DNA of 57,048 nucleotides from Prochlorococcus sp. AG-402-B05 (GTDB lineage: Bacteria; Cyanobacteriota; Cyanobacteriia; PCC-6307; Cyanobiaceae): NCBI GenBank assembly GCA_003279635.1, contig QCHK01000010.1, positions 1 through 57,048 of the forward strand. Reading direction: 5' to 3'. This document shows positions 18,180 through 28,527 of this stretch, piece by piece (position 1 is the stretch's first letter; each line of letters begins with the position of its first letter). The position numbers and the translations under genes were made by a program. The notes under the pieces are model-generated. The model was given only the letters and a program-made list of their open reading frames with translations, did no database searches and was not told the DNA's origin.

Positions 18180-19181
18180 TTATGAATTATTCCAATTTAA
18201 AGCCAAATCTTTTTTTTCCTGAAAACTTAGAATTGGCAATGACCAACATTTATTCCAAACACTTTCTTCAGGGAGATAAATAGATTGATATCTTTTGGGG
18301 ACATTTATATTTTTCCTGCTTAAGTCTAAAAAATTTGTTGGGGGCAAAAAACCTTTACTTATTACACGTCTCAAATAATTAGAGCTCCACAACGAATCAA
18401 ACCAATCAGTAGGGAAAGGCTCTCGAGACAGGGAAGGAGAAGCAAGTACTGTCCAATTCAGTGGGCTACCCTCTTGTGGCAACAAAACAGACAAACGAGG
18501 GTCTTTGACAAGGCTATCAACACAGCTAGATAAAGGTAAAACTGCTGCATTAGCTCTACCTGAAACAACCCAATTTAAAGCATTCATATCATCAAATGAA
18601 TGGGCTTGACTCTTGATTTTTGAGAAATCATTAACTAAATCTATTTTTTGAGCTATTGAAATCAGAAGATAAGGACTTTTAGGAAAAACTATTTGATTTG
18701 CAAGTGCACTCGAAAAAACAACTTCCCAAGAATTCTTATTGTTTAGAGCCAAAGAATCTTCATTTCTAAAAAGTATCACCCAAGGACTAACAGCTAAAGG
18801 AAAAAGCTTTTTTTTATAATCCTTTCCCAATCCATCAAGAAAAGAACTAGTCTGCTTGCTGAAATTATTTCTAATATTATCTGCTTTTATTTCCTGAAGT
18901 GAATTAATAGGCAAACCAGAAATCCAACCATCATTTAAGACTAATAAATCTGTTTTTTCTTTAAGTGCAGAGTTATAGGGAAATTTCCTGAACTCAATAT
19001 CTTTTATAGGGAAAAATTCCCAACCGGTAGACAAACTATTAACAAATTCACTTGGGAAGCTGTTGGCAACTCCTCTCAAAGCTAATTTTTCTTGAGACGT
19101 TGAGCACCCAGATAACAAAAACAAAGAGGAAATGAATCCATACTTGATGAAATCTCTCCTTCCTAGCGTATTAGTATTCAT
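18180..19181 (-). CDS. Periplasmic solute-binding-like lipoprotein with Tat-type start
   Basis: 333 residues. The N-terminus has a twin-arginine pattern (GRRDFIKYGF), a hydrophobic run and a lipobox LLSGC, so the protein is probably exported folded and lipid-anchored. The mature part looks like a spermidine/putrescine (PotD-like) or iron-type binding fold: LVLNDGWISGLP, SPWVILFRNEDSL, NWVVSGRANAAVLP. No permease or ATPase lies beside it, so transport is inference. It follows the CobT-like gene by 5 bp and should be co-transcribed with it. Confidence 0.7.
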   Translation of the reverse strand: MNTNTLGRRDFIKYGFISSLFLLSGCSTSQEKLALRGVANSFPSEFVNSLSTGWEFFPIKDIEFRKFPYNSALKEKTDLLVLNDGWISGLPINSLQEIKADNIRNNFSKQTSSFLDGLGKDYKKKLFPLAVSPWVILFRNEDSLALNNKNSWEVVFSSALANQIVFPKSPYLLISIAQKIDLVNDFSKIKSQAHSFDDMNALNWVVSGRANAAVLPLSSCVDSLVKDPRLSVLLPQEGSPLNWTVLASPSLSREPFPTDWFDSLWSSNYLRRVISKGFLPPTNFLDLSRKNINVPKRYQSIYLPEESVWNKCWSLPILSFQEKKDLALNWNNS

Positions 19182-19186
19182 ATTAC

Positions 19187-20389
19187 TTAGATCCCTTGAC
19201 AGGTTTTTTCATTATTAAACTTAAATAGATTACTAACCTCAATATCACATCTTTGAATCATTTCTTTCTGAGTCAATCCCTTAATTTGAGCGAGTAACGA
19301 TAATGCACCAGCCCCAACACCTTCCTTGACGTAACCAATCTCATAATCTCGCAAAACCTTTTGCTTACTATCATTAAATCTATAACCACTAGCGAGACCT
19401 AGGATATTTACTTTAAAATGATTAGCAACATGATTCATTAAATGAATAAAAGAATTTCTATTTTCCGAAGAAGAAAGTGATTCATCAACTAACCATGATG
19501 TGGTCCCTATTAAAATTTTACCAACGAATTCAGAACGTGACTCAGGTTCAATTTCATTTAATGCCAAAGTCAATACTGCCAACATTTGACAACCTCCTCC
19601 TAATAAAATCTCCTGGCCAGATTGTCTTGCACCCATTAAAAGACCAACTGCAACTGGCTGAAATGGATCACCAACAGCAGCCATTAAATCAACAGAAGAT
19701 GGATTCTTCTTTAATTTCGCTGCCTCAAGTCCTTGTTGAACTAATTTTATTTTTAATTCTGAAGGTGGATTTCTATGACTTCCACTTATAAGACCATTAA
19801 CATTTATTCCCAAGCCAGAGAGAACGGCAAAAGCAGTAGAGGTGCCTCCAGGGACACACTCTGTGAGCAAAAGAGATTTTTTTAATTTCCTACCTATCTT
19901 ATAACCACTCTCGAATAAAAGTTTAACCCTAGTTCTTTCCATTGCATTCCCTGAACTCAAGCATCTAGCGGGGCCTATCTCTGGTGACTCTAGGGAAACA
20001 TGAGTAAAGGGAGGCGTTTGTAGCAGTCCTGCAGATATTATCGTTGGTTTAATTTTTAAGAAACTTGAGGCAACGTAACTAATCAATGCAGGAGAGACCC
20101 CTGCGGGCAAAGGAGGCAAAGGCCATCTCTTTGGAAGGTTAGGTCCTCTTAATAAAAGTTCAGCATCGGCAACAGCTGTATAACGTCTAGAAACAGCAGT
20201 TGAACCAGCAGCAGAAATCCCCTCAATCTCTGCAGTTTGAGATCCAGCAAGAATTAAAAAGAAAGCCGTATTCGTAATATTTTCTTGCCATCTTTGAACT
20301 CTTTCTTCAACATTTTGCTCATGGATGCCTTCTCCAAAAGCCAATACCCCTGACGGCAACAAAACGTAGTTGTCTCCTGTCATTTTCAA
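19187..20389 (-). CDS. CobT-like nicotinate-nucleotide phosphoribosyltransferase homologue (UPF0284/TIGR00303 type)
   Basis: 400 residues. Segments related to CobT include LLLTECVPGGTSTAFAVLSG and GLLMGARQSGQEILLGGGCQ with the following MLAVLTLAL. CobT joins the lower base to nicotinate ribotide in cobalamin assembly; whether this cyanobacterial and archaeal branch does the same reaction is not settled. Picocyanobacteria make pseudocobalamin with adenine, so a base-activating enzyme would fit. It starts one base after the DUF2232 gene ends, a tight operon. Confidence 0.8.
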   Translation of the reverse strand: MKMTGDNYVLLPSGVLAFGEGIHEQNVEERVQRWQENITNTAFFLILAGSQTAEIEGISAAGSTAVSRRYTAVADAELLLRGPNLPKRWPLPPLPAGVSPALISYVASSFLKIKPTIISAGLLQTPPFTHVSLESPEIGPARCLSSGNAMERTRVKLLFESGYKIGRKLKKSLLLTECVPGGTSTAFAVLSGLGINVNGLISGSHRNPPSELKIKLVQQGLEAAKLKKNPSSVDLMAAVGDPFQPVAVGLLMGARQSGQEILLGGGCQMLAVLTLALNEIEPESRSEFVGKILIGTTSWLVDESLSSSENRNSFIHLMNHVANHFKVNILGLASGYRFNDSKQKVLRDYEIGYVKEGVGAGALSLLAQIKGLTQKEMIQRCDIEVSNLFKFNNEKTCQGI

Positions 20390-21076
20390 TCAGTTAGATT
20401 CTAGAGAAATTAGATTTTCTAACAAAGCGGGTGGTTCAGGTATTGATGACTTGAGTCTCGGGAAAATCCAATAAGCCAAAGCATGCAAACATAGAACGTA
20501 AATGATTTCTTGAGTAATAATTAGACATAGTGCAACTATTTGAACTTGTCTCATGTCTGGAGTAAAAGAAAGATTAAAAATATCTATTCCTTTTTCAAGC
20601 AATGCCGCTCCAGCACGAGTAAGAATAACCCATAAATTCTCACCAACCAACAGAGACAAAACGATGACCCTAACAAGAAAACCCATCGTTCCAATTGATA
20701 CTCCAACACTCCAACTTAACCACCAATTCCATCCCTTTTCCCAACAATATCCTAACCATAAGGAAAGTAATCCATACGGGAAAAGCACTAAAGGTCCTCT
20801 TAGCGGACCCATCAGAGCAGTTAATAGCATTACGCATATTGTCACTCCCTCAATACCTGTTTTGACACCTCTCCGAATTTGAAGAAGAGCCAATGGCAAT
20901 GGTAAAGCAAGACGAAAAATAGCTCCGCCAATAGGCAAATAATAAAGAGCTATCCAAATCAAAGCTGTTGCGGCCGCAAGATAAGAGGACTCAACGATTT
21001 TCAAAGCTTGTCTCTTACTTAGAGGAGCTTTATAAAGAGATCTACTTTTTACAGAGTTTTTATTATCTAAGGTCAA
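20390..21076 (-). CDS. DUF2232-type integral membrane protein
   Basis: 228 residues with about six hydrophobic helices (AATALIWIALYYLPIGGAIF, LPLALLQIRRGVKTG). The LPLALLQIRRG step and the MGPLRGPLVLFPYGLLSLWLG stretch fit the YybS/DUF2232 family, some of whose members resemble ECF-type S components. It lies in a minus-strand run with topA, a small lipoprotein, the CobT-like gene and the binding lipoprotein. A link to cobalamin uptake or assembly would be speculative. Confidence 0.7.
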   Translation of the reverse strand: MTLDNKNSVKSRSLYKAPLSKRQALKIVESSYLAAATALIWIALYYLPIGGAIFRLALPLPLALLQIRRGVKTGIEGVTICVMLLTALMGPLRGPLVLFPYGLLSLWLGYCWEKGWNWWLSWSVGVSIGTMGFLVRVIVLSLLVGENLWVILTRAGAALLEKGIDIFNLSFTPDMRQVQIVALCLIITQEIIYVLCLHALAYWIFPRLKSSIPEPPALLENLISLESN

Positions 21077-21081
21077 AATTT

Positions 21082-21570
21082 TTATCTTTTTAAAGATGAA
21101 TCCTTTAACAATTCCTCGCCATCAAAACGTTCGATTTTCTCCACCTCAAACTGGACACCTGCTGTTCTTAAAGCCTCAGTAACCCTCTCCGCTGGTGCAG
21201 ATGGATTTGCACCTGATAATCTTAGGATAATTCTGTATGGTTGTGGATTATAAATAGTCTTCTTTTTTGATTTGGTTGTTTTTTTAATAAGTTTATCTTT
21301 ATTAGATATTGAATTTTCTTTGAAAATATTAGCAAAATCATTTTTATTTTCTTTCTTATCATCTTTTAGTATTGATTTAATTTTTGTTTTTTCATTAGTT
21401 TTTTGTGGCTTAATATTAGTTTTTTCTGAAGTTCTTGATTTTTCCATCATATCAAAACTACTTTCCAACTTTTCGCCAATTAGAGTATTTGAGCATGATT
21501 GAAGTGAAAAAAGAGTAACTATTAGAAATGATCTAATAAATATTTTTTCAACTAATCTTGAAATATTCAA
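21082..21570 (-). CDS. Small lipoprotein, unknown
   Basis: 162 residues. N-terminal signal with lipobox (FLIVTLFSLQSC) means cleavage and lipid attachment. The Lys/Asn/Ser-rich linker (~40-100) is low complexity. The C-terminal ~55 residues form a compact domain (PYRIILRLSGANPSAPAERV, TEALRTAGVQFEVEKIERFD). It sits 4 bp after topA ends and before DUF2232. Function unknown. Confidence 0.65.
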   Translation of the reverse strand: MNISRLVEKIFIRSFLIVTLFSLQSCSNTLIGEKLESSFDMMEKSRTSEKTNIKPQKTNEKTKIKSILKDDKKENKNDFANIFKENSISNKDKLIKKTTKSKKKTIYNPQPYRIILRLSGANPSAPAERVTEALRTAGVQFEVEKIERFDGEELLKDSSLKR

Positions 21571-21574
21571 AATT

Positions 21575-24481
21575 TTATTTTGTTTTAATTACCCTTACTT
21601 TACTGGCTCTTAGCCGTCCTGTTTTAGTTGTAGAAGGCGCCTTTCGAGTACTACTTTTTTTTGATGCTGATGAGTTTAAATCTTTTTTTGTTGACTTGGT
21701 TGTCTTTGGTGTAGATTTTCTTTTCTTAGATGTTGTCTTTTTACTTGATTTCTTAGCTGCCAATAATTCAATAGCCACCTCAATAGTGATATCTTCAGCG
21801 CTTTTGCCGTCTGGTAGAGAAGCATTTACTTTGCCCTGTTTAACATATAAACCATAAGGGCCATCAAATAATTGGATAGTTTCTTTTTCTCCCTCTGGGA
21901 TACCAAGTTCCTTCAAGGCAGTTCTTCCGCCTCTTCCTCTTTTTGGTATAGATAAAAGCTCAAGAGCTCTTTCTAGACTTACTTGAAGAACGTCATCTTC
22001 ACCCTTAATTGAGCGATAATCTTTTTCACCACCACTTTTACTCCAGACCACATACGGGCCAAATCTACCCAAGCTTGATTGAACTCTACCTCCCTCTGGA
22101 TGCTCTCCAAGTAGACGTGGTAATTGAATTAATCCAAGGGCCTCCTCAAAGGTCAAGTTCTCTGGTTTTAAACTCTTTGGTAAGGAAGTCCTTTTTGGAT
22201 TTGGAGCTTTTTTTAATGATTTATCATCTAAATATTCAAGTGCTTTCTCAACATCAATATCTTCCTCTTTTATATTCTCTGGCAACAAAACTTGGATCTT
22301 TGATGAATCTTGCTTTAAATAGAGTCCATATTGACTGCTTTTGAACAAGCGAAGATTTCCTAATTTTTTCTTACCTTTTAGAATTCCAAGATCTTTCAAT
22401 TCGACTACTAAGCCCCTTTGAACAAAATGACCATATCTACCATTTAGTAGATATAAATTCTGTCCACTCTCAGGATCAACACCAAGTGATTCAGGACCCT
22501 CCGTTTTTTGTTTTAAAATCATCTCTGCGATATCCTCATCCAAATCTGCAGGAGTAATTTCCTGTGGGAGCGTAGCTGTTATGGGCTTGCCATTTTCACC
22601 CAGTTGCTTTGATTCCAGGTATGTTCCAAATTTGCCCAACCTAACAAGAGATGAAAGTCCCTCCAGAGAAACAGCTCGGAACTCCCCTCCATCAATATCT
22701 CCTTCTCTTTGTTGAACTTGATTCTCTAGACCAGAATCACCCTTATAAAAGCTTTTAAGGTATGGAAGCCAACTCACTTTTCCTGTTGAGATCTCATCAA
22801 GTGTAGATTCCATTCGAGCAGTAAAACTGGTATCGACAAGATCAGGAAAATGTTCTTCAAGAAGTGCCGTAACAGCAAATGCTGTAAAGCTTGGAGTCAA
22901 AGAATTGTTATTGAGAACTGAATAACCTCGATCAACAATTGTTCCTATAATACTCGCGTATGTTGAGGGACGACCTATCCCTTCTTTCTCAAGTGTTTTA
23001 ACTAATGAGGCTTCGCTATATCTTGCTGGAGGCTGAGTCTGATGCCCCATCGCCTCTACATTCTTAGCTGTTGGAGAATCACCTACAGCTAATTTAGGCA
23101 AAAGCACTTCTTGTCCTTCAAGTGCACTATCAGGATCATCACTACCTTCAACATAAGCTCTAAAGAAGCCAGGGAAATCTATTCGTTTACCACTAGCCCG
23201 GAAAGATACATCCGATGCTTGTAATTCGACTCCAAGCATTGTCAATCTTGCATCGGCCATTTGACTGGCAACTGTTCGTTTCCAAATAAGTTCGTATAAA
23301 GAAAGGTCCCTACCTTGCAAGTTTGAATCTTTGGGTGTTTTAAAGCTCTCACCGGAGGGACGAATTGCTTCATGGGCTTCTTGAGCATTTCTAGTCTTGT
23401 TGGAAAATTGTCGCGGTTTCTCACATAAATATTCAGCCCCATATTTTGATTCAACACAATTTCGTGAGGCATTTATTGCCTGATCAGAAAGATGAACAGA
23501 ATCTGTTCTCATATATGTAATAAAACCTCTTTCATACAAGCCCTGGGCACATCTCATGGTCTCTCTAGCTGACAATCGAAGTTTTCTATTAGCTTCTTGT
23601 TGTAATGTACTTGTTGTGAAAGGAGGGACTGGTTTACGGGTTGACGGCTTTTCCTCGACATTAACAACTTTCCATTTATCAGTAGTTAAATTTTTTGCAA
23701 GTTCCCTAGACTCTTCTTCCTTGAGTAATATGACATTTCGGCCAGATTTCAATAATCCAGTTGACTCATCAAAATCACTACCAGTAGCAACTCTTTTACC
23801 ACCAATTGAGGTCATTTTCACCTCAAATTCACTACCTTCTTTCTCTAATTGTGCTTTTAAGTCCCAATAACTTCCGCTTTTGAAAGATCTCCTTGCTCTC
23901 TCTCTCAGAACAAGCAATCTTACTGCAACTGATTGGACTCTTCCTGCAGATAAACCCCAGGAAACTTTCTTCCATAAAAGAGGAGACAAAGTGTAACCCA
24001 CTAATCGGTCTAAGATCCTCCTTGTTTCTTGGGCATGAACTAATTCCATATCAATTGCTCTTGTTTTTGATAGCGCTTTAGAAATAGCTTCTTTAGTTAT
24101 CTCATGGAAGACCATCCTCTTCACAGGTATTTTCGGGTCAAGCACATTCATTAAATGCCAACTTATACTTTCTCCTTCTCTATCTTCATCAGTCGCAAGC
24201 AACAATTCACTAGCACCCTTCAAAGATTGTTTTAATTCCTTGACAATTTTTTTCTTGTCTTTGGGGACCACGTATAAGGGATCAAAATCAGCAGTTGTGT
24301 TGACTCCAATAGTTGCCCACTTTTCTCCTTTATGCTTCGAAGGGATCTCAGATGCATTGTTAGGCAAGTCTCTTATGTGCCCCATTGACGCAAGAACCTG
24401 AAAGTCCTTAGGCAAAAAACCTCTAATAGTTTTTGCCTTTGTAGGACTTTCAACAATCACTAGAGTGTGGTCAGTGGGCAT
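21575..24481 (-). CDS. topA: DNA topoisomerase I
   Basis: 968 residues, full type IA enzyme. The Toprim domain opens LVIVESPTKAKTIRGFLP and carries LLATDEDREGESISWHL. The catalytic Tyr is in RGFITYMRTDSVHLS. C-terminal region has repeated topoisomerase C-terminal (Toprim_Crpt-like) units such as GRFGPYVVW and DGPYGLYVKQGK, then a Lys/Ser/Thr-rich basic tail (KKSSKKTTSKKRKSTPKTTK), typical of cyanobacterial TopA. It relaxes negative supercoils. It is divergent from ndhB. Confidence 0.97.
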   Translation of the reverse strand: MPTDHTLVIVESPTKAKTIRGFLPKDFQVLASMGHIRDLPNNASEIPSKHKGEKWATIGVNTTADFDPLYVVPKDKKKIVKELKQSLKGASELLLATDEDREGESISWHLMNVLDPKIPVKRMVFHEITKEAISKALSKTRAIDMELVHAQETRRILDRLVGYTLSPLLWKKVSWGLSAGRVQSVAVRLLVLRERARRSFKSGSYWDLKAQLEKEGSEFEVKMTSIGGKRVATGSDFDESTGLLKSGRNVILLKEEESRELAKNLTTDKWKVVNVEEKPSTRKPVPPFTTSTLQQEANRKLRLSARETMRCAQGLYERGFITYMRTDSVHLSDQAINASRNCVESKYGAEYLCEKPRQFSNKTRNAQEAHEAIRPSGESFKTPKDSNLQGRDLSLYELIWKRTVASQMADARLTMLGVELQASDVSFRASGKRIDFPGFFRAYVEGSDDPDSALEGQEVLLPKLAVGDSPTAKNVEAMGHQTQPPARYSEASLVKTLEKEGIGRPSTYASIIGTIVDRGYSVLNNNSLTPSFTAFAVTALLEEHFPDLVDTSFTARMESTLDEISTGKVSWLPYLKSFYKGDSGLENQVQQREGDIDGGEFRAVSLEGLSSLVRLGKFGTYLESKQLGENGKPITATLPQEITPADLDEDIAEMILKQKTEGPESLGVDPESGQNLYLLNGRYGHFVQRGLVVELKDLGILKGKKKLGNLRLFKSSQYGLYLKQDSSKIQVLLPENIKEEDIDVEKALEYLDDKSLKKAPNPKRTSLPKSLKPENLTFEEALGLIQLPRLLGEHPEGGRVQSSLGRFGPYVVWSKSGGEKDYRSIKGEDDVLQVSLERALELLSIPKRGRGGRTALKELGIPEGEKETIQLFDGPYGLYVKQGKVNASLPDGKSAEDITIEVAIELLAAKKSSKKTTSKKRKSTPKTTKSTKKDLNSSASKKSSTRKAPSTTKTGRLRASKVRVIKTK

Positions 24482-24611
24482 CAGCTCAATTTTCCTCCTT
24501 CTTATCTAACGTACTGAATAGTAAAATGCATAGCCCAAAATGATAAAAAAGGCATATTTCATAACTTCGCTAGAGTTATAAAATAAGACACAGCTTAAAA
24601 ACAATACATAA

Positions 24612-26174
24612 ATGGGAGAACTTTTGTCTTTTCAAATATTCATAAATGAGCCTGTAGAGCTTTTAAATCTTTCTTTAAATGCCAAAGCTGTGCTTCCAGA
24701 GGCTGCCGTTCTAATGGCAATGCTTGGAACGCTTTTGGTTGATTTGGCTGGTGAAAACATATCAGCCCGCTGGTCTCCTCCAATATGTTACGCAGGCCTT
24801 GGTAGTGCTTTGATTTTGCTAACAATGCAATGGAATGGAGAAATTCAAGAATCTTTTTTAGGTGCATTTATTGCAGACAATCTTGCTATTGCTTTTAGAG
24901 GGGTGATTGTTCTTTCAACTCTTATTTCTTTACTAATTAGCTGGAGATATGCTGATCAAAATGGAAGTCCTATTGGAGAATTTGCTGCAATATTATTAGC
25001 TTCCACTCTTGGAGCAATGCTTCTATGTGGTTCAACTGATTTGGTAAGTGTTTTTGTTTCATTAGAAACACTTTCCGTGGCTAGCTACTTGCTTGCTGGA
25101 TATCTCAAAAGAGACTCAAGAAGTTCAGAAGCAGCTTTAAAATACTTGTTAGTTGGTTCGGCTGCAGCCGCTGTATTTCTTTATGGAGCATCCTTACTTT
25201 ATGGAGTAAGTGGATCTACAAATTTAAAAGAAATAGGAATAACTTTGCTAAGTGCTCCTACACCTTTATCAGCATTAGCGCTGGTTTTCGTATTGTCTAC
25301 AGTAGCTTTCAAAATTGCAGCAGTTCCATTTCATCAATGGACTCCAGATGTTTACGAAGGTTCTCCTACACCAGTGGTTGCATTCTTATCAGTAGGTTCC
25401 AAAGCAGCAGGTTTTGCTCTCGCAATAAGAATACTAGTCGGATGTTTTAGCGCTTTTGACACACAATGGAAATTGCTATTTACTGTTTTAGCTGTTCTCA
25501 GTATGTCTCTGGGAAATGTTGTAGCACTAGCTCAAAAATCAATGAAAAGGATGCTTGCTTATAGCTCAATTGGACAAGCTGGCTTTGTAATGATTGGTTT
25601 GGTTTGCGGAACTGAAGATGGTTTCGCCGCGATGGTTCTTTATATGGCTGCTTATTTGTTTATGAATCTTGGTGCTTTTGCATGCATAATCCTTTTCTCA
25701 ATCAGAACTGGTAGTGATCAAATATCAGATTATGCAGGACTTTACCAAAAAGATCCATTAATCACTTTAGGATTAAGTTTATGCCTTCTCTCATTGGGAG
25801 GAATTCCTCCAATGTTGGGATTCTTCGGGAAGATTTATTTATTTTTTGCTGGATGGGCAGATGGGCAATACTTATTAGTAAGTGTTGGTCTAGTTACCTC
25901 TGTTATTTCAATTTACTATTACATATCAGTTATAAAAATGATGGTAGTCACTGAACCGAAAGAAGCCTCAGATGTTGTAAAAGCATATCCATCCATAGAA
26001 TGGTCATTGCCTGGGATGCCATCTCTCAAAGTGGCTTTGATTTTTTGTGTTCTAGTAACTGCTATTGGTGGAATCATTTCAAACCCTCTTTTCGATTTTG
26101 CAGATAGTGCGGTAAACGGAACTCCATTACTTCGTGAAGCCATTACTCTTGCAAGTAAAGGCTCAATTGGTTAA
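24612..26174 (+). CDS. ndhB: NAD(P)H-quinone oxidoreductase subunit 2
   Basis: 520 residues, about fourteen helices. Antiporter-like core: [55 protein letters not shown]. The conserved Lys and Glu residues on these helices form the proton path. It is a membrane subunit of the cyanobacterial NDH-1 complex, used in respiration and cyclic electron flow, in thylakoids. The 5' end is divergent from topA with a 130-bp gap. Its 3' end overlaps the long version of the next ORF, though not with the start preferred here. Confidence 0.97.
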   Translation: MGELLSFQIFINEPVELLNLSLNAKAVLPEAAVLMAMLGTLLVDLAGENISARWSPPICYAGLGSALILLTMQWNGEIQESFLGAFIADNLAIAFRGVIVLSTLISLLISWRYADQNGSPIGEFAAILLASTLGAMLLCGSTDLVSVFVSLETLSVASYLLAGYLKRDSRSSEAALKYLLVGSAAAAVFLYGASLLYGVSGSTNLKEIGITLLSAPTPLSALALVFVLSTVAFKIAAVPFHQWTPDVYEGSPTPVVAFLSVGSKAAGFALAIRILVGCFSAFDTQWKLLFTVLAVLSMSLGNVVALAQKSMKRMLAYSSIGQAGFVMIGLVCGTEDGFAAMVLYMAAYLFMNLGAFACIILFSIRTGSDQISDYAGLYQKDPLITLGLSLCLLSLGGIPPMLGFFGKIYLFFAGWADGQYLLVSVGLVTSVISIYYYISVIKMMVVTEPKEASDVVKAYPSIEWSLPGMPSLKVALIFCVLVTAIGGIISNPLFDFADSAVNGTPLLREAITLASKGSIG

Positions 26175-26187
26175 CCAATTAAAATCA

Positions 26188-26874
26188 TTGAAAAAGTCTG
26201 TAGCGCGACTAACGAATGTAAATAAATTTTATGGGGAAGGCTCGGTCAAAGTGAAAGCTCTTGACGAACTAAACCTCGAGGTTTGCCAGGGTGATTACCT
26301 TGCTGTAATGGGTGCAAGTGGATCTGGTAAAAGTACTGCAATGAATATACTTGGATGCCTTGATCGTCCTACTAATGGAACTTATGAACTAAACGGAACT
26401 GCTGTAGAGAAGCTCGATGATGACTTGCTAGCAGATATTAGAAACAAAGAACTTGGTTTTGTTTTTCAGCAATTTCATCTACTTCAAGAAGTTTCAGCAC
26501 TTGAGAATGTCATGCTTCCAATGATTTATGCATGTGTCCCTTCTTTAGAGAGAGAGAAGCGCGCTGAAGAGGCTCTTAAACGAGTAGGGCTTGAGAACAG
26601 GATGACCAATCTACCTAATCAATTATCAGGAGGACAACAACAACGTGTTGCTATCGCAAGGGCAATAATCAATCAACCATCTCTGTTATTAGCAGACGAA
26701 CCAACTGGTGCTCTTGATTCCAAAACTACTGAAGATGTTTTAAATCTTTTTGACCAACTTCATAGTCAAGGCATCACAATTGTCTTAGTTACGCATGAAG
26801 ACAATGTTGCTCAAAGAGCAAAAAAAATAGCAAGGTTTAGAGATGGCAAAGTAATAGAGATTACTCATAATTAA
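26188..26874 (+). CDS. ABC transporter ATP-binding protein, LolD/MacB/DevA type
   Basis: A longer start at 26134 would overlap ndhB by 41 bp. TTG at 26188 (KKSVARLTNVNKFYGEG) gives the usual family length (~229 residues) and no overlap, so I chose it. Walker A GASGSGKST, signature LSGGQQQRVAIARA, Walker B LLLADEPTGALDS and H-loop VTHEDNVAQRA are intact. In this family the ATPase pairs with an MacB/LolC-like permease, but none is adjacent, so the partner is encoded elsewhere. Confidence 0.88.
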   Translation: MKKSVARLTNVNKFYGEGSVKVKALDELNLEVCQGDYLAVMGASGSGKSTAMNILGCLDRPTNGTYELNGTAVEKLDDDLLADIRNKELGFVFQQFHLLQEVSALENVMLPMIYACVPSLEREKRAEEALKRVGLENRMTNLPNQLSGGQQQRVAIARAIINQPSLLLADEPTGALDSKTTEDVLNLFDQLHSQGITIVLVTHEDNVAQRAKKIARFRDGKVIEITHN

Positions 26875-26889
26875 TTCAGACAATCAAGT

Positions 26890-27648
26890 CTAAATAGACA
26901 AGACTTTCACTTTATCTTCTTTAAAAAGAATCAATCTTCCAGCAGAATCTACACTTTTGACATCCCATTTTAATCCAGTTTCTTTATCAATGTATTTTCT
27001 TGACCACAATCTTTGTTCGACCTGACTGCACAGAAATTTTTTATTATATAAAAGATCTAAAGATCTTTCTATTGCAAGGAGAACTTCTGAAGACCAAAAA
27101 TTTATATTCATCGTTTTATCTCCAATAATTTGTTTTAGTGAAATCCCCTCTTTAGGAACATTATTAAAAACATTTAAACCTACTCCAACTCTTAGTAATC
27201 TAAGTTTTCCTCCTCTAAAAGATAATCTAGGTAAGATCCCAGCTAATTTTTGGCCATCAACCAATAGATCATTTGGCCATTTTATTTTCACATCAATTCC
27301 TATACGTTCAATTCTTTCAACCAAAGCTAATGCCACCGCTAACCCATAAAGCTGAGAATTTTTTTCACAAGAACCTTCATTATTAATAGCCGCACTAACC
27401 CAAACACCTCCTTTTGGTGCATGCCAATTTCGACCAGCTTGACCTTGACCAAATTTTTGGCAAGAAGAAAATATAGCTATTGGCTGATTTTTTTTTACTG
27501 GTTTCTCTGCAACCCAATTTGATAGCTCTATTTCTGTACTAGCACAAATAGTTTTCAGCATTAATCTCCAAGACCTAGGAGAGGAATGATTTAATTTGTG
27601 ATATCTATAGATCAACCCAACCCCTCTATCGAATCTTTGATTATTCAT
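26890..27648 (-). CDS. birA: Biotin-[acetyl-CoA-carboxylase] ligase
   Basis: 252 residues. The biotinyl-5'-AMP loop appears as KFGQGQAGRNWHAPKGGVW (canonical GRGRxGRxW, with Gln substitutions) and KWPNDLLVDGQKLAGIL is the biotin-site motif. There is no N-terminal helix-turn-helix, so it is a monofunctional ligase that loads biotin on AccB for fatty-acid synthesis and is not a repressor. It converges on the upstream ATPase gene. Confidence 0.92.
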   Translation of the reverse strand: MNNQRFDRGVGLIYRYHKLNHSSPRSWRLMLKTICASTEIELSNWVAEKPVKKNQPIAIFSSCQKFGQGQAGRNWHAPKGGVWVSAAINNEGSCEKNSQLYGLAVALALVERIERIGIDVKIKWPNDLLVDGQKLAGILPRLSFRGGKLRLLRVGVGLNVFNNVPKEGISLKQIIGDKTMNINFWSSEVLLAIERSLDLLYNKKFLCSQVEQRLWSRKYIDKETGLKWDVKSVDSAGRLILFKEDKVKVLSI

Positions 27649-27676
27649 ATTTCAAACATAATGAGTTCTTAAAATA

Positions 27677-28453
27677 TCAAGAATTATCCATTGACTTTTT
27701 CATTGCCTCTAATTCAACTTCAACTTCTTGGATTTCTACTATTTTTACTTCATTTAAATCTAAATCAGAAGGAGGCAAAGCTATTGCCTCAACTCCCGAT
27801 TTCAGTTGAGTCCTCAATGTCTCTAATTCTTTCTCTATATCATCAACTCCTTCTAATGCTGCGAACTTACTTTCCAGATCTTCTCCAGCCAACTCTAATG
27901 CAGCTTGCCCAGAAGCTTCCAATGCCTCTACTTTGTCTTCCATTCTTTCAAAAGCAGCCATGGCGGACTTGCTCCCTAAATCACCAACAGCACTTTGAAT
28001 TTGTTGCTGAGCTTTGGCTGCCTGAGCCCTTGCTTTGAGCATATCTTTTTTAGTTCGAGCCTCGGCAATCTTTCTCTCTAATAACAAAAGGCTTTTCTTT
28101 AGTTTTTCAACTTGACCATTTTGAGTTTGAAATTGAGTCGATAAAGATTCATAAGTTTCTTGAAAAGTTTTTTTTCTACTTAATGCTTCTCTAGCTAGAT
28201 CATCCTCTCCCTTTTTTAAGGCTAATTCAGCTCTGGCGAACCAATTTTTTATTTGCTCTTTTGCTTGATTTGCCTGGTTCTCTAATCTTTTTTGACTTGC
28301 AATAGCCATAGCGACAGCTTGACGAAGCTTGACCAAGTCATCTTGCATATCAGCAACAGACTGATCAAGTATTTTTATTGGATCTTCTGCATCACTGACA
28401 AAAGCATTTAGATTTGCCCTTACCAAGCGACTTAACCTCTCGAATAATCCCAT
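27677..28453 (-). CDS. PspA/Vipp1 (IM30) membrane-remodelling protein
   Basis: 258 residues, nearly all coiled coil. The start MGLFERLSRLVRANLNAFVS is the amphipathic membrane-binding helix of the family, followed by EDPIKILDQSVADMQDDLVK. It is longer than E. coli PspA (~222) and has an extra C-terminal segment, which favours Vipp1 (thylakoid biogenesis and membrane repair); the symbol pspA/vipp1 cannot be fixed from sequence alone. It lies on the membrane face as large rings. Confidence 0.9.
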   Translation of the reverse strand: MGLFERLSRLVRANLNAFVSDAEDPIKILDQSVADMQDDLVKLRQAVAMAIASQKRLENQANQAKEQIKNWFARAELALKKGEDDLAREALSRKKTFQETYESLSTQFQTQNGQVEKLKKSLLLLERKIAEARTKKDMLKARAQAAKAQQQIQSAVGDLGSKSAMAAFERMEDKVEALEASGQAALELAGEDLESKFAALEGVDDIEKELETLRTQLKSGVEAIALPPSDLDLNEVKIVEIQEVEVELEAMKKSMDNS

Positions 28454-28527
28454 TAGGATAATTTTATGAAATCAAAAAAATATTAGCTAGATTTAAGCAC
28501 TAACTTACCAATAGTGTCTAATTAAAA

